Notes under the pieces: model-generated
What the model saw: the letters and a program-made list of their open reading frames with translations, nothing else
Told to the model about the DNA's origin: nothing
Database searches by the model: none
In this document: piece after piece, positions 5,808 to 13,405 of the stretch
Position numbering within the stretch: position 1 is the stretch's first letter
Layout of the letters: the number at the start of each line of letters is the position of its first letter
Made by a program: the position numbers and the translations under genes
NCBI GenBank assembly: GCA_002491245.1
Contig: DKVO01000021.1
Span: 117,104-136,578 of the forward strand
DNA length: 19,475 nt
Direction of reading: 5' to 3'
Origin: Porphyromonadaceae bacterium UBA7176
Lineage (GTDB): Bacteria > Bacteroidota > Bacteroidia > Bacteroidales > Muribaculaceae

Positions 5808-7352
5808 ATGGCACAGCAAGAAGACGTATTCAAGAAAATCGTATCCCACGCCAAGGAGTACGGTTTCGTCTTTCCTTCCAGCGAAATATACGACGGCCTC
5901 TCGGCTGTCTACGACTACGGCCAGAACGGCGTAGAGCTCAAAAACAATATCAAACGCTATTGGTGGGACGCCATGACGCTCCTGCATGAGAACATCGTAG
6001 GCATCGACTCCGCTATTTTCATGCACCCCACCATCTGGAAAGCCTCGGGACACGTCGACGCTTTCAACGATCCCCTGATCGACAACCGCGACAGCAAGAA
6101 ACGCTACCGCGCCGACGTCCTGATCGAGGATCAGATGGCCAAATACGACGAGAAGATCGCCAAAGAAGTGGCCAAGGCCGCTAAACGCTTCGGCGAGGCT
6201 TTCGACGAAGCTCAGTTCCGTGCCACCAACGGCCGTGTGCTCGATCTCCAGGCCCGTCGCGACGCTCTCCATGAGCGCTTCTCAAAAGCGATGAACGACA
6301 ACGACCTCGGCGAGTTGCGCCAGATCATAGTCGACGAAGAAATCGTATGCCCCATATCGGGCACCAAGAACTGGACAGAAGTGCGCCAGTTCAACCTCAT
6401 GTTCAAGACCGAAATGGGCTCTACCGCCGACGGTGCCATGACCGTATACCTCCGTCCCGAGACCGCTCAAGGAATCTTCGTGAACTATCTCAACGTGCAG
6501 AAGACCGGCCGTATGCGCATACCGTTTGGCATCGCGCAGATAGGCAAAGCCTTCCGAAACGAAATCGTAGCTCGCCAGTTTATCTTCCGTATGCGTGAGT
6601 TCGAGCAGATGGAGATGCAGTTCTTCGTACGTCCCGGCGAGGAGCTCAAATGGTTTGCTCAATGGAAAGAATGGCGCCTCAAGTGGCACAAAGCCCTCGG
6701 CATGGGCGACGAAAAATACCGCTACCACGACCACGACAAACTGGCCCACTACGCCAACGCCGCAACCGACATCGAGTTCCAGATGCCTTTCGGATTCAAG
6801 GAAGTGGAGGGTATCCACTCGCGCACAAACTTCGACTTGTCGCAGCACCAGAAATTCTCGGGCAAGAAGATCGAATACTTCGATCCCGAGCTCAACCAGA
6901 GCTACACTCCTTACGTTATCGAAACATCGATCGGTGTTGACCGCATGTTCCTCAGCGTACTTTGCTCGGCCTACGACGAAGAACAACTTCCCAACGGCGA
7001 GACACGTACAGTGCTCCACCTCCCGGCTCCTCTCGCACCGGTAAAATGCGCCGTACTGCCCCTTGTCCGCAAAGACGGTCTTCCCGAAAAAGCCCGTGAA
7101 ATCGTTGATGAACTCAAATTCGATTTCGCCACACATTACGAAGAAAAAGACGCCATCGGCAAACGTTACCGCCGTCAGGATGCAATCGGCACACCGTTCT
7201 GCATCACTGTCGACCACCAGACGCTCGAAGACAACACCGTGACCCTGCGCGAACGCGACAGCATGGAGCAGACACGTGTTTCGGTCGACGATCTCCACAA
7301 ACTTATACACGACCGCGTGAGTCTCGCTTCCCTCCTGCGCAAACTCCGCTAA
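5808..7352 (+). CDS. glyS: Glycyl-tRNA synthetase, dimeric (alpha2) type
   Basis: A 514-residue class II synthetase that charges tRNA-Gly with glycine. It is the single-chain alpha2 type found in Bacteroidetes, archaea and eukaryotes, not the alpha2beta2 enzyme of enterobacteria. Visible elements are the N-terminal catalytic start (residues 60-90, HPTIWKASGHVDAFNDP), RPETAQGIFVNYLN from residue 216, motif 2 from about 249 (FRNEIVARQFIFRMREFEQ), motif 3 near 375-390 (TSIGVDRMFLSVL) and the C-terminal anticodon-binding domain from about 400 (LAPVKCAVLPLV, RRQDAIGTPFCITVD). The length equals the usual family length. The ATG at 5808 gives the family-typical start MAQQEDVFKKIVSHAKEYGF. It is followed by lemA and an FKBP gene at 21 and 6 bases. 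Confidence 0.97.
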   Translation: MAQQEDVFKKIVSHAKEYGFVFPSSEIYDGLSAVYDYGQNGVELKNNIKRYWWDAMTLLHENIVGIDSAIFMHPTIWKASGHVDAFNDPLIDNRDSKKRYRADVLIEDQMAKYDEKIAKEVAKAAKRFGEAFDEAQFRATNGRVLDLQARRDALHERFSKAMNDNDLGELRQIIVDEEIVCPISGTKNWTEVRQFNLMFKTEMGSTADGAMTVYLRPETAQGIFVNYLNVQKTGRMRIPFGIAQIGKAFRNEIVARQFIFRMREFEQMEMQFFVRPGEELKWFAQWKEWRLKWHKALGMGDEKYRYHDHDKLAHYANAATDIEFQMPFGFKEVEGIHSRTNFDLSQHQKFSGKKIEYFDPELNQSYTPYVIETSIGVDRMFLSVLCSAYDEEQLPNGETRTVLHLPAPLAPVKCAVLPLVRKDGLPEKAREIVDELKFDFATHYEEKDAIGKRYRRQDAIGTPFCITVDHQTLEDNTVTLRERDSMEQTRVSVDDLHKLIHDRVSLASLLRKLR

Positions 7353-7373
7353 GACAAACTCTCCCCACCTATT

Positions 7374-7985
7374 ATGAAAAAATCTTTAATCGCAATCATC
7401 GTCCTTGTAGTGTTGGCATTAGGCCTCTTTTTCAGCGGAAAGTCGGCCTACAACAATATGGTGACACTCGAACAGGATGTAGACCAGACCTGGGCCAAGG
7501 TCGAGGTGCAATATCAGCGCCGAATGGACCTCATCCCCAACCTTGTCAGCACCGTCAAGGGCTATGCCGAACACGAAAGCTCGACCTACGAGAGCGTGAC
7601 CCGTGCGCGTGCCGGCCTGAGCGAAGCTTACGACCAGGCTCGCGGCACAGAAAGCGCCACACCCGGCGATGCCAAAAGTTTCGAGGCATTGAACCAGGCT
7701 CAGAACAAACTTCGGAGTGCCCTCGACATATACGTGAACGCAGTGCGCGAGGCATACCCCGACCTGAAAGCTAACGAGCAGTTTATGGGTCTACAGGCCC
7801 AGCTTGAAGGTACCGAAAACCGTATCGCCACCGAGCGCGGCCGCTACACCGACATCGTGAAGGAGTACAATGTGGCCGTGAAGCGCTTCCCGGCAAACAT
7901 ATGGGCCGGCATTTTCGGTTTCTCGGCCAAACCTCAGTTCAGCGCCGATGCAGAAGCCGCCAAAGCTCCCCAAGTAGAATTTTAA
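7374..7985 (+). CDS. lemA: LemA family protein
   Basis: A 203-residue LemA-family protein: one N-terminal transmembrane helix (residues 4-20) and a long helical exported or cytoplasmic domain. Family landmarks are YNNMVTLEQDVDQTWAKVEV, then YQRRMDLIPNLVSTVKGYAE, then ENRIATERGRYTDIVKEYN and the closing FPANIWAGIFGFSAKPQF. The molecular function is unknown; family members are associated with the envelope. It sits 21 bases after glyS and 6 bases before the FKBP gene, so it is almost certainly co-transcribed with both. It is complete, with the family's normal length. Confidence 0.95.
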   Translation: MKKSLIAIIVLVVLALGLFFSGKSAYNNMVTLEQDVDQTWAKVEVQYQRRMDLIPNLVSTVKGYAEHESSTYESVTRARAGLSEAYDQARGTESATPGDAKSFEALNQAQNKLRSALDIYVNAVREAYPDLKANEQFMGLQAQLEGTENRIATERGRYTDIVKEYNVAVKRFPANIWAGIFGFSAKPQFSADAEAAKAPQVEF

Positions 7986-7991
7986 ACTGAC

Positions 7992-8549
7992 ATGAAGAAA
8001 CTTCTTGCCATAATAGCAGTATGCCTGGCCGTAACGGCCGCCTGCACCAGCGACGAAAAGACGACCTGGGACAAATACGCCGACTGGCGCGAACTCAATG
8101 AAGCTTGGATCAAAGAATTACAAGCCAAAAAGAACGCCGACGGCACACCGTACTACGAACTCGTAGTGCCAGATTGGAACCCCGGCGGCTATGTGCTGAT
8201 GCACTACTTCAACGACCGCAAGCTTACCGAGGGCAAACTGTCGCCGATGTACAACAGCACCATCGATGTGAGGTATAAGCTCCACCTTTGCGACGGCACT
8301 GCTGTCGACTCGTCGGACAACGTGACAACAACCGGAGTGAAAGGCATTTACCGCACACCTCTCAACGACCTTGTGCAAGGTTGGTGTGTTGCCCTGCCCG
8401 AAATGCGCTGCGGCGACACGGCCGAAGTTATCGTGCCCTACGGCATGGGATACGGAGCAAGCAGTAGCGGCAATGTGAAGCCCTACTCCACCCTGCGCTT
8501 CAATATCCGTCTGGTTGACATCCCATTCTACGAGCAGCCCAACAACTGA
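7992..8549 (+). CDS. FKBP-type peptidyl-prolyl isomerase lipoprotein
   Basis: A 185-residue predicted lipoprotein: the signal peptide ends in VTAAC with Cys18 lipidated. Residues about 85-178 form an FKBP domain, seen in STIDVRYKLHLCDGTAVDSS, the pocket stretch DLVQGWCVALPEMRCGDTAEV, VPYGMGYGASSSGNVKPYSTLRF and NIRLVDI. The Trp at the base of the FKBP pocket (QGW) and the late Tyr (YGMGYG) are retained, so prolyl isomerase activity is plausible. It would act in the periplasm, anchored to a membrane. It is the last gene of the glyS unit, followed directly by a strong terminator. In my recollection FKBP genes also sit beside glyS in other Bacteroidales. Confidence 0.9.
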   Translation: MKKLLAIIAVCLAVTAACTSDEKTTWDKYADWRELNEAWIKELQAKKNADGTPYYELVVPDWNPGGYVLMHYFNDRKLTEGKLSPMYNSTIDVRYKLHLCDGTAVDSSDNVTTTGVKGIYRTPLNDLVQGWCVALPEMRCGDTAEVIVPYGMGYGASSSGNVKPYSTLRFNIRLVDIPFYEQPNN

Positions 8550-8566
8550 TCGTACAAAACCATAAA

Positions 8567-8614
8567 AACACGCCCACGGCTGAACTTTTCAGTCGTGGGC
8601 GTGTTGGTTTTATA
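8567..8614 (+). terminator. Terminator of the glyS-lemA-FKBP operon
   Basis: AACACGCCCACG (8567-8578) pairs perfectly with CGTGGGCGTGTT (8594-8605), extended inward through a G-T wobble and CTGA/TCAG around a small loop. GGTTTT follows the stem and can also pair with AAAACC upstream of it. It lies 17 bases after the FKBP stop. Confidence 0.9.
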
Positions 8615-8712
8615 AACACTTTTTAAGAAGATATTTTAATAAATACAAACTATCAAGAAAGAAACAACAAACTAACGGATAAACCCATGTTAAATTTTTC
8701 GCTTCAATATTT

Positions 8713-8741
8713 TTTGATTTGTTAATTAATGACTAAATTTG
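8713..8741 (+). promoter_or_regulatory. Promoter of the aminotransferase gene
   Basis: TAAATTTG at 8734-8741 is a perfect -7 box, with TTTG at 8713-8716 as a candidate -33 element 17 bases upstream. The box overlaps codons downstream of an in-frame ATG at 8729, showing that the true start is the ATG at 8768. Confidence 0.7.
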
Positions 8742-8767
8742 CAGTGTTACATCAGTATCCATCCGTT

Positions 8768-9970
8768 ATGCAAATATCCAACCGAGTAGAATCTCTCGCC
8801 GTGTCGCAGACACTGGCTATGTCGCAAAAAAGCGCCGAGCTCAAAGCTCAGGGCGTTGATGTAATCAACCTCAGCGTAGGCGAACCCGATTTCCCCACTC
8901 CGGCACACATCAAAGCTGCCGCAGTGAAGGCAATCGAAGATAATTTCAGTTTCTACACGCCTGTGCCGGGCTACATGAGCCTGCGCAAAGCTATCGCCGA
9001 CAAACTGTCGGGCGAAAACGGACTTCACTACGAACCTTCACAAATAGTTGTCGGCAATGGCGCCAAACATGCCCTTGCCAACGTGATCATGGCTACCATC
9101 AACCCGGGTGATGAGGTTATCATACCCACTCCGGCATGGGTCAGCTATGTTGAGCTGGTCAAACTTGCTGAGGGAACTCCCGTGCTTGTACCGACCGGTC
9201 TTGATCAAGACTTCAAGATAAGCCCGGCCCAGCTCGAGGCAGCCATCACTCCCCGGACACGCGCCATCATCATGTGCTCGCCATCGAACCCCACCGGCAG
9301 CGTATACAGCCGCAGCGAGCTCGAGGCCCTTGCTGATGTTTTTGCACGTCATCCGCAAGTGCTTGTGATAGCCGACGAAATTTATGAACATATACTTTAT
9401 ACCGGCGGAGAATTTGTGTCGCTGGCATCGTTCGATGCTATCGCTGACCGCACAGTCGTGATCAACGGAGTTTCGAAAGCGTATGCCATGACAGGCTGGC
9501 GTATCGGTTACTGCGCCGCTCCCCCGGCCATTGCCAAAGCCATCACCAAACTTCAGGGACAGATGACCTCCGGAGCTTCGTCGATAGCTCAGAAAGCTGC
9601 CGAAGCCGCCTATACCGGTCCTCAGGAGTGTGTAGAGGAGATGCGCTCAGCTTTCGAGCGCCGCCGTGATCTTGTGGTGCGTCTTGCCCGTGAGATACCG
9701 GGTCTTGGCGTCAACGAACCCAAGGGAGCCTTCTACCTTTTCCCTGAAGTCAGCGCCTACCTCGGCACAGTTGCCCCCGACGGCCGGAATATCGACACCG
9801 ACAGCGACCTGGCCATGTACCTCCTCGAGGCCGGTCATGTGGCCACAGTAGCCGGATCGGCTTTCTGCGCCCTGGGATATATCCGCCTGAGCTATGCGAC
9901 TTCTGACGAAAATATCGTCGAAGCGATGCAGCGTATCAAAAGCGCATTGAGCAAGCTTAGCAAACGTTGA
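8768..9970 (+). CDS. Class I PLP-dependent aminotransferase, aspartate aminotransferase-like
   Basis: A 400-residue fold-type I aminotransferase of the AspB/Igamma group, probably moving the amino group between aspartate and 2-oxoglutarate. Landmarks are INLSVGEPDFPTP near the N-terminus, GNGAKHALANVI, the cofactor-binding SPSNPTGSVYS, IADEIYEHILY, and the PLP lysine Lys237 in NGVSKAYAMTGWRIGY. The C-terminal YIRLSYATS supplies the Arg that binds the substrate carboxylate. It acts as a cytoplasmic homodimer. It stands alone between a terminator and the Sus-like locus, with its own promoter. The start at 8768 is preferred because the promoter box lies downstream of the earlier ATG at 8729. Preference for another amino acid cannot be excluded. 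Confidence 0.93.
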   Translation: MQISNRVESLAVSQTLAMSQKSAELKAQGVDVINLSVGEPDFPTPAHIKAAAVKAIEDNFSFYTPVPGYMSLRKAIADKLSGENGLHYEPSQIVVGNGAKHALANVIMATINPGDEVIIPTPAWVSYVELVKLAEGTPVLVPTGLDQDFKISPAQLEAAITPRTRAIIMCSPSNPTGSVYSRSELEALADVFARHPQVLVIADEIYEHILYTGGEFVSLASFDAIADRTVVINGVSKAYAMTGWRIGYCAAPPAIAKAITKLQGQMTSGASSIAQKAAEAAYTGPQECVEEMRSAFERRRDLVVRLAREIPGLGVNEPKGAFYLFPEVSAYLGTVAPDGRNIDTDSDLAMYLLEAGHVATVAGSAFCALGYIRLSYATSDENIVEAMQRIKSALSKLSKR

Positions 9971-10060
9971 CCGCAAGATATTTTAAGTTAAAAACAATTA
10001 AAATCGGCTTTGAATATCAAAATAATTTATTTTACACGGATATTCTAACAAAATTTTAAC

Positions 10061-10068
10061 TTTCTTTG
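10061..10068 (+). promoter_or_regulatory. Candidate -7 box of the Sus-like operon
   Basis: TTTCTTTG matches TAnnTTTG except at its second base and sits in the usual AT-rich context (AAAATTTTAAC just before it). No good -33 TTG is visible, which would suit a promoter that needs an activator. The implied start is near 10075, giving a leader of about 190 bases. Confidence 0.5.
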
Positions 10069-10070
10069 TG

Positions 10071-10106
10071 CCCATAAAAGGGACCCATAAAAGGGACTAT
10101 TAATAG
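10071..10106 (+). repeat. 13-bp tandem repeat plus 10-bp palindrome in the susC leader
   Basis: CCCATAAAAGGGA occurs twice back to back (10071-10083 and 10084-10096) with no mismatch. Each copy is itself an inverted repeat (CCC/GGG), and the junction GGGACCC pairs too. Directly after comes CTATTAATAG (10097-10106), a perfect palindrome. The block begins at or next to the predicted transcription start of the Sus-like operon, so an operator or early-leader role is possible. Confidence 0.75.
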
Positions 10107-10263
10107 CTGATGGCCGTGTATCCGGCCCAACATACTCATACTTACGAATTTATCGACTTATCGTAACCAACAAAAGACAGTCCAAGAGTGGTCTGCCGGT
10201 GAGATAAGAACCCTCAACCAAATTAACATAGAGATTATATTAATTAACTAAAAATCCCCTTGC
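10107..10263 (+). other. Untranslated leader upstream of susC-like gene
   Basis: About 157 bases with no credible ORF. It holds a small hairpin (GGCCG / CGGCC just after 10110) and a 6-bp inverted repeat TTACGA (10142-10147) / TCGTAA (10161-10166). The last 60 bases are AT-rich, with no Shine-Dalgarno sequence before the ATG at 10264. Confidence 0.5.
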
Positions 10264-13200
10264 ATGAAGAACATCTGTTCCCAAATGACCGGGAAAGCAT
10301 GGCTTGCACTCATCATGGTGTTGTGCCTGTCGTTTCCGGCATTAGCGCAAAAGATCACAGTCAAAGGTACTGTGATAGAGCCAGAAGGCGAGCCTGCCAT
10401 AGGCGCCAGTGTTACGGTGAAAGGCCAGCCCGGCATAGGCGTTGCCACTGATTACGATGGCAACTATTCAATTCAGGTTGCCCCCGATGCCGTACTGGAG
10501 TTTTCGTATGTAGGCTGCGACAAACAGGAAATCGCGGTTGATAACCGTACTGTGATCGACGTGAAACTCACAGCAAGTTCGACGATGCTGAAAGAAGTTG
10601 TCGCAATCGGTTACGGCACAGTGAAGAAAGAAGATGCCACCGGTTCGGTAGCGATTGTGAAGCCCGATGAAATCGAGGCCGGTCTTGCGACCTCGGTGCA
10701 GGACATGCTGGTAGGCCAGACTCCCGGTGTGGTAGTAACCACCGAAGGCGGTCCTTCCGGCAAAGCTAACATCCGTATCCGTGGCGGCGCATCGCTCTCG
10801 GCGACCAACGACCCCCTCATCGTTCTTGACGGTGTGCCCCTGCAGTCGGACTCACCGCTGGGTATGGGTTCACCCTTGTCGATGATCAATCCGGAATCGA
10901 TCGAGTCGATGACTATCCTCAAGGATGCATCGGCAACCGCAATCTACGGTACGCGAGCCTCGAACGGCGTTATCCTCATCACGACCAAGAAAGGCGTCAG
11001 CGGCAAACCGCAGGTGACATTCACAGCCAACATGTATATCGACCACGCCCGTAAGCTTACCGAGGTGTTGGGAGCAGACGAGTTCCGCAATCTGATCGTG
11101 AGCAAATTCGGTGAAGGGTCGGCAGCGGCAGCCAAACTCGGCACCGTCAACACCGACTGGCAAGACCAGGTGTTCCGCACAGTCATCAGCCAAGACTACT
11201 CGCTGGCAGTAGCCGGCACAGCAGGCAAGGTATTGCCCTACCGCGTGGACGCTTCGTATACTCGCAACAACGGTATCATCAAGAAATCGGACATGGACCG
11301 AGCAACCGTGGGTATCTCGCTCAACCCGACATTCGGCAACCTCAAGGTTAATGCCAAAGTCAAGGGCTACTATGTGCACAACAACTGGGCACAGACCGAT
11401 GCTATCGGCCAAGCTGTGGCTTTCAACCCAACAGTTCCCGTCCATACTTACGACGCCATCACCGGCGGCACCGCATCAAGCCGATACGGATATCTGTGGA
11501 ACGGCTATACCGAACCTTACACAATCTCGGGCGGCAAGGTCAACCTCGAGAACAACGCCACCTACAACCCAGTGGCCACGATTGACCAGACGACGAATTA
11601 CTCGAACGTGTACCGCTCGAACGGCAACCTCCAGCTCGACTATGCTTTCCCCTTCCTTCCCGAACTACACGCCAACCTCAATCTCGGTTATGACGTGACC
11701 AAGTCGGACAACTACTATGAGGTTGAAGGTAACTCGCACATGGCTTGGAAGAGCCACAGCAACTACGGTGGTGCATACCGCAACCATGAGTATGCATTGC
11801 GCCAGAACATGCTGCTTGAGTTCTATCTTAACTTCAAGAAAGAATTCGAGGCAATCCAATCGAACCTCGACGCCACAGCCGGCTACACCTGGAGCCGCGA
11901 CCGCAACAAGGGTTGGAACGACGGCGCCAAATCGGACGCCGGCCGAGCACTGACAGCCGGACTGAGCGCACCGTCGGCAACCGGCGACGGCTATATCCTT
12001 GACTGGTCGGACACAGAGAGCCAGATCGGTCAGCCATTCAAGAAAGACCCCAACAGCAAGGACGGCAACTACCACTGGAAGAACCACCTGCAACTTCTAT
12101 CGTTCTTCGGCCGTGTGAACTACACATTCAAGAACCGCTACCTCCTGACCGGTACGCTCCGTGCCGACGCCACCTCGCGCTTCAGCAAGGACAACCGCTG
12201 GGGTATCTTCCCGGCAGTGGCAGTGGGCTGGCGAATCAGCGAAGAGGCTTTCATGGAGAGCTCGCGCAGCTGGTTCAACGACCTTAAACTTCGCGCAGGC
12301 TGGGGTGAGACCGGTCAACAGGCTGTAGGCGACCTTTGGAACAGCTATATCCCGACCTACTCACCCTCGCAGCCCGGCTCGCTCTATCCTGACGGCAACG
12401 GCGGCTGGCTCATCCCGGCTTTCCCCAACGGCCTCAACCCCGACCTGAAATGGGAAACGACGGAGACATGGAACGTCGGCGTAGACTTCGGCTTCCTCAA
12501 CAACCGCATCAATGGTTCGATCGAATACTATCTGCGCAAGACCCGTGACCTGCTGTCGAAAGTTCCGGTGAAGGCAGGATCGTCGACAGTCAGCTCGCAA
12601 TACCAGAACATCGGCGACATGGAGAACTACGGTATCGAGTTCGCCATCAACGCCAAACCTATCGTTACGGACGACTTTACATGGAACCTGAGCTATAATG
12701 TAGGCTGGAACCACAACGAAATCACCAACCTCAATGGTCTGACTTTCGAAGTGGGCGGCGGCTTCGGCGGTACCGACGGTAACTGCCAGATACAGAAAGA
12801 GGGCTACCCTGCCAACTCGTTCTACCTTTACCAACAGGTATATGATGCCAACGGCAAACCTATCGAGGGAGCTTATGTGGACCAGAACGGCGACGGCGTT
12901 ATCGACAGCCACGACCGCGTTGTGAACCACAGCAAAGACCCCAAAGTGACCATGACTTTCGGCTCCAATTTCCGCTACAAGAACTGGGACTTCGGTTTCA
13001 GCCTTCGCAGCAGCCTTGGCCAATATGTTTATGCGGCAGCCTTGCGCGGAGGCTCAGCTATTGACGGCCTCTTCCGCAACAACGCCCTTGGTAATGTGTT
13101 CAAGACCGATGTCTACTTCAACACGAACCACAACGAATCGGACTACTGGCTCCGCAACGCCAACTTTGTCCGCTGCGACAACATCACCCTTGGCTATACC

Positions 13201-13371
13201 TTCGACAATCTGCTGAAGGAGAAACTTCGCCTCCGCCTTTTCGCAGCCGTACAAAATCCCTTTGTCATCACCAAGTACAAGGGTCTGGATCCCGAGGTGT
13301 TTGACGGTGTGGACAATAACAACTACCCCCGTGCAACGACATGGTCGGTCGGTCTTGTCGCCAACTTCTAA
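10264..13371 (+). CDS. SusC/RagA-family TonB-dependent outer-membrane transporter
   Basis: A 1035-residue SusC-type transporter that imports glycan fragments across the outer membrane, powered by TonB-ExbBD. A signal peptide ends at ALA (28) before Gln29. Residues about 30-115 are the carboxypeptidase-regulatory-like beta-sandwich (ITVKGTVIEPEGEPAIGASV ... TDYDGNYSI). A TonB-box-like segment follows (LKEVVAIGYGTVKKEDATGS), then the plug (DMLVGQTPGVVVTTEGGPSG, IRIRGGASLSATNDPLIVLD, SATAIYGTRASNGVILITTK), then a 22-strand barrel ending in Phe (WSVGLVANF). Length is typical. It heads the operon, with the SusD-like partner 34 bases downstream; the two would form the lidded SusCD complex. No nearby sigma/anti-sigma or hybrid two-component regulator is visible. 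Confidence 0.97.
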   Translation: MKNICSQMTGKAWLALIMVLCLSFPALAQKITVKGTVIEPEGEPAIGASVTVKGQPGIGVATDYDGNYSIQVAPDAVLEFSYVGCDKQEIAVDNRTVIDVKLTASSTMLKEVVAIGYGTVKKEDATGSVAIVKPDEIEAGLATSVQDMLVGQTPGVVVTTEGGPSGKANIRIRGGASLSATNDPLIVLDGVPLQSDSPLGMGSPLSMINPESIESMTILKDASATAIYGTRASNGVILITTKKGVSGKPQVTFTANMYIDHARKLTEVLGADEFRNLIVSKFGEGSAAAAKLGTVNTDWQDQVFRTVISQDYSLAVAGTAGKVLPYRVDASYTRNNGIIKKSDMDRATVGISLNPTFGNLKVNAKVKGYYVHNNWAQTDAIGQAVAFNPTVPVHTYDAITGGTASSRYGYLWNGYTEPYTISGGKVNLENNATYNPVATIDQTTNYSNVYRSNGNLQLDYAFPFLPELHANLNLGYDVTKSDNYYEVEGNSHMAWKSHSNYGGAYRNHEYALRQNMLLEFYLNFKKEFEAIQSNLDATAGYTWSRDRNKGWNDGAKSDAGRALTAGLSAPSATGDGYILDWSDTESQIGQPFKKDPNSKDGNYHWKNHLQLLSFFGRVNYTFKNRYLLTGTLRADATSRFSKDNRWGIFPAVAVGWRISEEAFMESSRSWFNDLKLRAGWGETGQQAVGDLWNSYIPTYSPSQPGSLYPDGNGGWLIPAFPNGLNPDLKWETTETWNVGVDFGFLNNRINGSIEYYLRKTRDLLSKVPVKAGSSTVSSQYQNIGDMENYGIEFAINAKPIVTDDFTWNLSYNVGWNHNEITNLNGLTFEVGGGFGGTDGNCQIQKEGYPANSFYLYQQVYDANGKPIEGAYVDQNGDGVIDSHDRVVNHSKDPKVTMTFGSNFRYKNWDFGFSLRSSLGQYVYAAALRGGSAIDGLFRNNALGNVFKTDVYFNTNHNESDYWLRNANFVRCDNITLGYTFDNLLKEKLRLRLFAAVQNPFVITKYKGLDPEVFDGVDNNNYPRATTWSVGLVANF

Positions 13372-13405
13372 TCAAGTCAAGGTTTAATCCCTAATCAGAA
13401 AAACA

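Noticed and set aside
6282..7310. A 342-residue minus-strand ORF opposite glyS.
   Set aside because: It is a shadow of GlyRS codon bias, rich in Val, Phe and Glu, and matches no family I know.
10870..13023. Several minus-strand ORFs of 103-220 residues opposite the susC-like gene.
   Set aside because: They are shadows of the transporter, with no start context, promoter or family features.
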